Below, one piece after another: positions 32,939-41,100 of a stretch of DNA of 64,000 nt. Under the pieces are notes generated by a model. It was given only the letters and a program-made list of their open reading frames with translations, did not search any database and had not been told where the DNA came from. Source of the stretch: Cyanoderma ruficeps (Eukaryota; Chordata; Aves; Passeriformes; Timaliidae). A program made the position numbers and the translations under genes. How positions within the stretch are numbered: the stretch's first letter is position 1; each line of letters starts with the position of its first letter. The DNA is taken from positions 4,241,745 to 4,305,744 of the forward strand of contig VZDJ01000033.1 of the NCBI GenBank assembly GCA_008694505.1. The letters run 5' to 3'.

Positions 32939-35900
32939 CTGTTTCCGAGACAACAAAAATACAGGACAGATAACAGAGAATACAGAAATGTGTTACTGGA
33001 CACCAACAAATGAGAAAAACCTTGTTAAGGTTACTCCCCCCATCACTCAATGTTGTTACTCTTCCTGAGTAGTGAAGTGAGCTAATTACACCTCCCCTCT
33101 GCAGTTTCTGCTGTGGACTGGGAGAAATCAATATATGTAGGAATAGGCATCTAAGAAGTAGATGTGAGGGTGGGTGAAGGGAAACAGAAGAAACTGCTGC
33201 TGCACGTTGTTTGCTGGCAGTCTCTGGGGCGTTGATAGAGGCAGGTAAGCTAGGGATTCATCCCAGGTGCCCAAAGAGCTGGCCAGGGTCTCCTGGAACA
33301 GGGAAGTGCCCTCTCTGCCACATCTCACAGTGCCCTTGGCTGGTCCCCAATGTGTCCCACTAAGCAGAAGTGGGAAGAGGCAGCACAGGGATGTGACAGG
33401 CAAAAATTGGGAGATCTCACTAGAGATCCCCACCCTGCTCCATGGCAAGCCCATTAGAGTTAATTCCTCACCTTCCAGTTTAGGGTCTTGTCTTCCATTA
33501 GGCAATAGAAGGACTGAAGAACTTTCTCTTGGAAGGAGCTGGTCTCATAACGTTCATTTCCAAAGTTCCCTCGTTCTGCTGCTTCTTCCGGGCTTAACTC
33601 GAGGAACAGGATCAGGTCTGGCTTTGGCAGTCCAACATCAGGCTGTTTGCACCAATCCAGGCAGAAGTTCTGTCCCAAGCAAAGACAACCGAGCTTGAGG
33701 TGAGACACACACTAAGACAGGAAAGCAGCAGGTTGGCTGGAGAGTGAGGTGGGAAAGGAACAGCCAAGGGTGGCAGGAATTACAACCCAGACTGCAATCA
33801 CTCAGCACAGGCTACAAACTGAGATAATATCCCAGCTTACCATGTGGGAATTCAGTCCTGGTCATTTGGGAGCCAGCAGGTTTTGTCAGGTGTTCAGCAC
33901 CTTTTGTGCCTAATTAAGTTGGAGAGAGTAAAAGCTTTTCATGCCTCTTCTGCAGATCCCATCTGAGCTCTCCCAAGGCACATTCTGAGTCTCCACACAG
34001 CCATTACCAGTCCAAAACTTGCTCAGTCCAAAAGAAAGCTGCTCCCAAACACAAACACCACAGAGCTGCAATGCAGATCTCTCTAAGCCCATGGAGAGAC
34101 CCTTCCCAATACTCACCTACCCAGGAATTTCAGCCCAGACACAACAGATGCAGTTTTCCAACTTTTGGATTTTGTTGAGAGGTCTGAAGACTTTCATCAG
34201 GGCATGCGAATCCATGATATTGGTGAGACTACAGAGTCCACTCGTTGCTCATCCACATCTTAAATCCCTCTAAGGGGAGCTGGAACATCTGCCCTCCAAT
34301 TTCTCCCCAGATGCTCTGTATCATGGTAATCTGGGTGTTTTTTGGATGTATGTGCAGTGGGGTTTTCAATCCCATGATGGGGTAAGAGAAGCTGAAGTGC
34401 CACATCATCTTGGGTGTAAGCTCTGGCAGCCAGCAGACTTCTGTGTTAGGTATGGGCATCAATATCTCCCCTTCTTCTGGGAATGCTTCTTGAGTGAAAA
34501 ACATGCCAAAGTCCATTATTTCAAGGAGCAGAGCAGGTCTCTTCCAGCAGCAAAAGATGCCATCCCTGCTTCCCAAGGGTGGCATCTGCATGGTTGAGCC
34601 CTGCAGGTCACCAGCTACATTCAAAGAAATGTAGACACTTTTAGACACCCTTCTTCCCCCACCAGAAAGTAGCAGAACATTCCTTGCTGTGCTCGTGTGG
34701 ATTTGGGAACATTACTTTGGGGTGACTCAGCTCGTGTTACACATCCTGGCTCTTCATTTGGGGTTTTTGCAGACACCTGATCAGCACCTAAATGCATCTG
34801 TCACAGGGCTAAGCCCCAAGCTACACAATGTCCAGGAAAGCAGGAGGGTGGAAGAAGATGCAGGTGAGGGCTTGGGGATGTCCTCAGTCCTTCCAGGAAG
34901 CAGGGAAAGGCTTGGGCAAGAATGAATGTAGGTCACAGCTGGTGCTGCAGGCATGGCTGGAGCTTCTGTGACCACAGGATACTCTCAGAGGATTGATGGC
35001 TGCTCAGCAGGAACAGGACACATCTGATGGAGTGGGACAAGAGTGTCTGTGCAGAATGGCTCAAAGAGTGGCTGACAGAGCTGACTTGTTCTGAAGGCAG
35101 GGACAGGCCAAAAGGCACAAGTGGGAATTTGAGAGAAAAAAAAGAGATTCAGGCTAAATGAAGAAAATCACTTTTACTCTGAAGGTGAGCAGACAAGAAC
35201 CCAGAAAGAAATGGGATATTCATCCCTGAAGATACTCAAACCTTGGCTGGAGGTAAGCCCAAGCAGCCTGCTTACATCAGCCCTGCTGGAGGCTGGGCTT
35301 CATGAATTCCATAGGTCCCTTCTAATGTATGTGGTTCTGTTCCTCAAATTTATGGGCCAGCAGCCTGAGCAAGTACAGAGAGTTTTTAATGAACTCCCAG
35401 AATCACTCTCCAGAGTCACACAGGCCAGCTTCCAGTCCAGCAGTCTGTCCAGGTTTACAAAGAGTCACCAAGTAAGCTTCTCTGCTTGTTCTGGGGAAGG
35501 GTAGATCCACCTTAATATCTGAGCTGAAACTTCCAGCCCTCACTTCCCAGAAGAATGGCCCCTGGGCCATTCACACCAGCAGCCTCTACCTGGAGCTGCT
35601 TCCCCAGACAGAGAGAGGGGCAGGGGCTGCTGCAGGTGTCACTCACCCCTTTGGCACTTGTGAAGGCCACTCCAGAGAAGGCGTATCTGTCGACCACGAC
35701 CGTGACCCCTTGATGGAGTTTCTCTTTCATCATCGGTCTGAAACCATGTGGGAGATAAAATAACCAAGCTGCACTCCTCTACAGTGACAGAAATGAAAAG
35801 AGTTCATCTACAACTCCCAAGTATGTCATCATGAAGGGAGATCAGTGGCAGGGGCAGCTGTGATGCAGATGGCAGGTGAAGAACTGTTTGTATTCTCCAC

Positions 35901-37916
35901 CAGGCACTGACCAAATACCCTTTCCATGACACCCAAACTCAGGGTGCCAAGTGCTGGGCACTGCTCTACACAGCTCCAGGGCTCACAGGCAAGATCACAG
36001 ATGAACCATATTGGCATGGACAGCTTAGTCCTCTTCCCTTTTTAGGTGGTGCAGTAGATTTTGTGATAAGCTCTGCCAATTTTATTTGTGACACTTCTTC
36101 TTAGAGTTCACTTATCTGCCTTCTGTTCTCCCAGCTTAATTGGCACTGCCACTACTGCAGAGGGAGCAAAGCTTTTCTGTAAAATGAGGACATTTTGAAA
36201 TCCGTATTTCCAGGTAAAAACAACAGCTAACACTGATTTCCCCACGTCCACACACACACTCTGTGACTGAAACAAGGACGGCCAGTTACGGCTGAACATG
36301 CCTGGAGGGAAAAATTGGGCATTTGGGCTTAATTCCTTAAGCATTATCACTCACAGAGACTGCCTGGCAAAGCAAGGTGTCTCCAAGAAAGAGAGTGAAT
36401 TCTAAGCTGATTCAGTCTCAGCTCCCTAATTTTTTAATCCAGCACGGCACAGGAGTTGGAAATATGGCACCAGTGATTCAAAAAAAAACCCCAAACTGTG
36501 GGATCTGATCTAAGATTACAAGGGCAGGGTCAGATGGGATATTGGGAAGAAATTCTTCCCTGGGAGGGTTGGGAGGCCCTGGCACAGGCTGCCCAGAGAA
36601 GCTGTGGGTGCCCCATCCCTGGAAGTGTCCAAGGCCAGGCTGAGCAGGGCTTTGGAGCAACCTGGAACAGTGGAGGGTGTCCCTGCCCATGGCAGGGGGT
36701 GGCACTGGCTGGGCTTTAAGGTCCCTCCCAATCCAAACCATTCTGGGATTCTGTGATTAAATCCAAAGCTGTAAGAGTCCTTAAGACACATTTCCAGCCT
36801 GTTTTCCTGTCTAAAGAGGATCACATTCTTGTACTTTCTGTACCCACTGCGAGCTCAAACCCCATGGGATTCAACACCACACATTTTTCTATTGCAACTG
36901 AAAAATCATCATCTTTACACATGTTCCCAGCGGTTGGCAGAGAAGAGCAGGTGAATGGTGTGGTCCTCCAGGTTCTTCTCTCTGCCCAGGTAGGAGCTGA
37001 TCAGCTGCCCAATCTCTGTGGTTCTGTCTGTAGGAAAGACAGAAGATGCAAAGGCTGCCCCAAACTGCTCTTCCCAAATGAGTGTCCATCTCTCTGGGGG
37101 GTCTGTCACAGGTGGGAGGTTGGTCTCACCAGGGCAGGGTCTGCCTGTCATGGGTGGGATGAGGTCAGTCCATGCAGGGTGGGAGCCTGTCTGGCTGTCA
37201 CGGGCGGCAGGAGGTCGGTCCAGGATGAGGGGAATGTTTATTTGTCACAGGTGGGAGAAGGTCAGTCCATAAGGGGCTGGTGATTTACCTGCCTGGGACA
37301 GGTTGTGGGGAGGAGGTCGGTCCATCCAGGATGAGAGTCCAGAGTCACACAGGTCAGCTTCCAGTCCAGCAGTCTGTCCAGATTTACAAAAAGTCACCAA
37401 GTAAATGTCACTGCTTGTTCTGGGGGAGCACAGACCCACGTTAATATCTGAGCTGAAACTTCCAGCCCTCATTTCCAGTCCTCATTTCCCAGAAGAAATG
37501 ACCCATCCACACCGACAGCCGCTACCTGGAGCTGACTATCAGTCTGCCCGCGATGGGAGGAGTCTACCGCCCGTCGCGGCCGAGGGGCTGTCGCTCTGTC
37601 CAGGTGTGGGAGGTCCATGTGTCACGGGCGGGAGGCGGTCGGTCCGTCCAGGCTGGGAGGGGTCTGTCTGTCCGGGCTGGGGGCGGTCCCTCACTCCCAG
37701 CGCCCGCCCAGAGCTCTGCAGCGGCGGGAAAGGCCCCCGCACGGCAGCCCGCCCCCTCCCCAGGGCTCACCGCAGCCACTCCCTACCCGGGAAGCGGAGC
37801 AGCTCGGCGCGGTGCCCGTCCTCCCGCAGGGCGTCCACCAGCCGGCGGCACTGCGTGCTCTTCCCGGCGCGGTCCACGCCCTCCAGCGCGATCAGCGCCC
37901 CGCGCCGCGCCGCCAT
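32828..37916 (-). CDS. DTYMK: Thymidylate kinase (dTMP kinase), complete coding region
   Basis: Five exons on the minus strand, 37916-37787, 37027-36919, 35737-35647, 33669-33472 and 32938-32828, join in frame to 212 codons plus stop, the same length as human. The enzyme phosphorylates dTMP to dTDP with ATP for dTTP synthesis. Visible motifs: the P-loop [11 protein letters not shown] (residues 11-21), FSANRWE, the substrate/catalytic VVDRYAFSG (Asp96-Arg97-Tyr98), KPDLILFL, and the lid-type [10 protein letters not shown] (residues 143-152). The C-terminus NKPLGGLW resembles human EKPLGELW. No mitochondrial presequence is visible before the P-loop, consistent with the cytosolic/nuclear form. 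It is head-to-head with ING5 (about 190 bp between start codons) and convergent with ATG4B. Confidence 0.98.
33472..33669 (-). CDS. DTYMK: DTYMK coding exon 4
   Basis: 198 nt, phase 0 at both ends, from [19 protein letters not shown] to TLNWK. It contains the lid region around Arg143 to Glu152. Confidence 0.97.
35213..35345 (+). mobile_element. CR1 LINE 3' tail
   Basis: ATCCCTGAAGATACTCAAACC, CTTGGCTGGAGG and TCCATAGGTCCCTTCTAATG..GTGGTTCTG are a diverged sense CR1 end. It lies in DTYMK intron 3, antisense to the gene. Confidence 0.75.
35409..35598. repeat. Duplicated segment, copy A
   Basis: About 190 bp in DTYMK intron 3 that recurs with substitutions and small indels at 37338-37534. Shared landmarks are AGAGTCACACAGG, CCAGTCCAGCAGTCTGTCCAG, TTAATATCTGAGCTGAAACT and CTACCTGGAGCTG. 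Confidence 0.85.
35647..35737 (-). CDS. DTYMK: DTYMK coding exon 3
   Basis: 91 nt encoding [20 protein letters not shown] and [10 protein letters not shown]. It carries the DRY motif. Donor GTGAGT. Confidence 0.97.
36525..36762 (+). mobile_element. CR1 LINE 3' fragment
   Basis: GGGATATTGGGAAGAAATTC, GGCACAGGCTGCCCAGAGAAG and a CCAATCCAAACCATTCTGGG tail. It lies in DTYMK intron 2, antisense to the gene. Confidence 0.9.
36919..37027 (-). CDS. DTYMK: DTYMK coding exon 2
   Basis: 109 nt encoding [20 protein letters not shown] and [14 protein letters not shown]. The split Val codon (GT|A) fixes the donor at GTAAAG (36918). Confidence 0.96.
37097..37690. repeat. Degenerate G-rich minisatellite in DTYMK intron 1
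   Basis: Words such as GTCACAGGTGGGAGG, GAGGTCGGTCCATCCAGG and GGTCTGTCTG recur irregularly at 37097-37335 and again at 37545-37690, separated by the duplicated segment copy B. The unit length is variable. Confidence 0.65.
37338..37534. repeat. Duplicated segment, copy B
   Basis: The partner of the 35409-35598 segment in the same orientation, interrupting the minisatellite. It has a small internal duplication (CCTCATTTCC twice) not seen in copy A. Confidence 0.85.
37787..37916 (-). CDS. DTYMK: DTYMK coding exon 1
   Basis: 130 nt from the ATG at 37916. It encodes [20 protein letters not shown] and onwards to HRAELLRFP, with the whole ATP-binding P-loop. Very GC-rich. Donor GTAGGG. Confidence 0.96.
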
Positions 37917-38109
37917 CGCCGCGCGCGCCCCGCGCCGCCCCGCCCCTTCCGCCGCGCCCGCCAATCGCCGCTCTCCCCGCCCCTGATGAATATGCAGCGC
38001 CGGCGGCCCCGGCGGCCAATGGGCGGCGCGGGCCGTGAATACGGGATGAGGCCGCGGGCCTGCTCATGCGGGCCCGGCGGGCGGCGGCGAGCGGCGCGCG
38101 GGCCGCAAG
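37917..38109. promoter_or_regulatory. Bidirectional promoter DTYMK / ING5
   Basis: 193 bp between the two divergent start codons, extremely CpG-rich and TATA-less. CCAAT boxes lie at 37961-37965 and 38016-38020, both in plus orientation. A YY1-like word AAGATGGCGAC overlaps the ING5 start codon (38107-38117). The compactness implies that the 5' UTRs are short or overlap. Confidence 0.8.
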
Positions 38110-38146
38110 ATGGCGACTGCCATGTACCTGGAGCACTACCTGGACA
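38110..38146 (+). CDS. ING5: ING5 coding exon 1
   Basis: 37 nt encoding [12 protein letters not shown] plus one base. Donor GTGAGC. It lies inside the CpG island. Confidence 0.95.
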
Positions 38147-41100
38147 GTGAGCGCGGGGCGGGGGCGGCGGAGGGGCTGGGGCGGGGGCCGGGACCGGGAC
38201 CGGGGCGGGGGCGGTGGGATTGGGGCGGCGGTGGCAGCGCGGGAATTAAAACTGCGCCACGGGCAGCGCGGGGGAATGGGGGGAGCGTCACTGTGTTGCG
38301 TCATCACTCGGCGTCGGGTTACGTCATCGGTGCGCGCTGGAGAGTGGGCTAGTGAAGCCATGGCGGCTGTGGGGGTCAGCAGGGCGGGGGTCCTGCTCCT
38401 CTCCCTTCCCCTCCCTCGGCTGGGCCGCTGGTGCCGGCCCAGTGCCCGGCACCCAGGCAGCTGCACAGAGTCTGCTGAGGCGAAAGGGCGGCTCACGGTG
38501 CGTGACTCACAGGATGGGTTGGCTTGAGAAGGACCTTAAAACTCATCTCGTTCTAGCCCCTGCCATGGGCAGGGACACTTTCCATTGACAAGGTTGCTCA
38601 GAGCATTTAGCAGCGTTTTTCTTGCAGGTATTGAGAATCTGCCGTGCGAGCTGCAGAGGAACTTCCAGCTGATGCGGGAGCTGGATCAGAGAACAGAAGG
38701 TACGTGCAGGTGTTTCGGCAAGCAAAGGCCGGGAGAGCCGGCCTGAAGGATGGGAGGAGCCCAGTGGAGACTGGGCTTTAGAGGATGTGTCTCCCCTTAC
38801 TGCTGTTCCTTCTCTCAGCCTGAGTGCACTGCAGTGTTTGTTTCTTTCCTGTGAGCATACAGATCACACTGCAGGGCTTGATTTTGTTTCTAGTTTAAAC
38901 TCATAGTTCTGTGACCCCTGCACTCAATGGCCACTTGGATGGCCTTCCTTCTATGTATTTCCATATCTGACAAGTTCTAGATTCCTGTGGGCCTTGCAGG
39001 ACAGCTTTTTCTTCCTTTCTGAAGTTTTTGTTGCTGTCTGGCTGCACATTAATTATTTTCATTTTCAACCATCAGAACAGTAAGTGACTGCACAGCAAAT
39101 AAAATGTTTTGCATGTGGGAAGAATGGCTGAAACTTGTGAACTCATGGGTTCAGTTGCTGATCTTAATTGTGAATTAACTGTAAATTAACTTGTGAATTA
39201 GCTGGAGAACAGTCGAGAAAGCAGAATCACACCACAAGTGTCAAAGATAACTGGTTTTGTTTTTAAAAATTCATTAAGGACTTGAGGGGAGCATAACAGC
39301 TGTCAGGAAGAGTCTGCTAAATGGAAATAGAAAAGCAAAAGTACCTGTTCTCTTTTCAGACAAGAAAGCAGAGATCGACAGCCTGGCAGCAGCGTACATT
39401 GAGTCTGTGAAGAACATGTTACCTGAGGAGAGAGTGGAGCACCTGAGGAAGATCCAGAGTGCCTACAGCAAGTGTAAAGAGTACAGTGATGACAAAGTGC
39501 AGCTGGCNCATGCAGACCTATGAGATGGTGAGCCATGAGCTGTGGAAAAATGGGCCTCCTCTGGAATGCTGCATGTGGAGATGCTTTAGTGTCAGCTTTC
39601 CCTAACTTTTTTTTTTTTTGGCTTAAATTTCTTACCAAAACAAATTACTAGTCCTCAAGCTTATGTTTCTCACTGTTGCCATCCCCAGAAAGCTTTCTCC
39701 TTTGGCACCAGGTTTCTCCTTTGCTGAAGAATTAGTGAGTTTATCCTCCTTGGAGGTGGCTTGATCAGTAGTACTCACCTGATGTGTGGTAATGCCAACA
39801 AATTTCCCCTACTCCCTCCTCCCCAGCAGCTCTCTGTCACTGATAATTTATTTGGGCACACTTAGTTGAAAGCAATTTTTTTTTAAGCCAGCTGCTGTAC
39901 TATGTTGTGGAGGAACAGCAGGAATTCTGCTCAGTTGCCTTGGTTTATTGGACATCAGAATCTCCTTGATGGACCTTGGGAGAAAATCCCATTTCTTAAG
40001 ATGCAGCTTTCCACTTTTGTTTTTTTCTTCTGCCCCTTGAGTAATTCTTATCTTCATGTGTTTTACCCCCGGATGAATGTTGAGTGAGGAGAATCCTTTT
40101 GACTGTACTAAGTGTCTGTTGTCCAGCTTGTAGAGATGCTTTAGGTTTTCTCCAGCTGCAGTAGATGATGGATTGCCATCAAGTACTGCAAAAAAGGAGA
40201 TTATGTCCCAGGAATATCAATGCCCTAGATAACTAGTGAACTCATTTAATGACAGAGTATTGCAGCAGCACAGTTTGGGGGTAGTGGCTTAAAATCCTTG
40301 TTCTGAAAGTCACTTCATTGCAGCCAGGGTAGTACAAGTTACTTAATTAGTGTGTGTTGACTTGATATTGAGGATAGTCAGCCTCTGTCTGTATTTATTG
40401 TTAAACTCCTTTGATTCACATGACAGTGGAGTAGCAGGGGAAAAACCCTAACTGCTCTCCTTAACACATTTCAAGGACTACCTTTGAATTTTGAAAATTC
40501 CAGGGACAAACCGGTTATTTTTAGTATCTCTCACCTTGTTTTGTTCTGAAAACCGTGAGTCTGAGTTGCTTTGACTCTCCTTTATGTTGCCTCCCTTTTC
40601 CTTCCTTTCTGCTTGCTTTTGTGGAGGGTTTGGGCCCTTGTGCCTTTATCCTCCCTCATTCCCTTTGTGTGTGCCACTTCCCTTTTCCCAGCCTGTGCCC
40701 CTTCCGTGCCTCGCTCTGCAGTACCACACTCCGCTCATGCCGATAACAGCCAAGTTTCAGTCCTTCCTGTTTTCATCTGGGGCTCTTTTTTTGTGTGTGT
40801 GTGTGTGTGTTTCTTTGTAACTCAGTTTGTGGTTTCCTCCTGGTGCAGGTGGATAAGCACATCCGCCGGCTGGACGCGGACTTGGCGCGGTTTGAGGCTG
40901 ATCTCAAAGATAAACTGGAAGGCAGCGACTTCGAAACCCCTGGGTCCCGCAGCCTGAAAAGTGGGTACATTTTACACAACTGAGAGCCTTTGCCAGCACT
41001 TGGAGTATCATTTTGCACAACTGAGAGCCTTTTCCAGCACTTGGAGTATCAAATCAGGAAGGCTGAGATGTAAAATAGGCAGTTGTTTCTGGAGGAAGGA

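Noticed and set aside
34229..34648. Minus-strand open frame of 139 codons inside DTYMK intron 3
   Set aside because: Same strand as DTYMK but not needed for the 212-codon model. No family resemblance.
39360..39527. ING5 as a pseudogene because of the exon 3 frameshift
   Set aside because: All eight exons have intact splice sites, the PHD finger is complete, and the break coincides with an N, so an assembly error is the better explanation.
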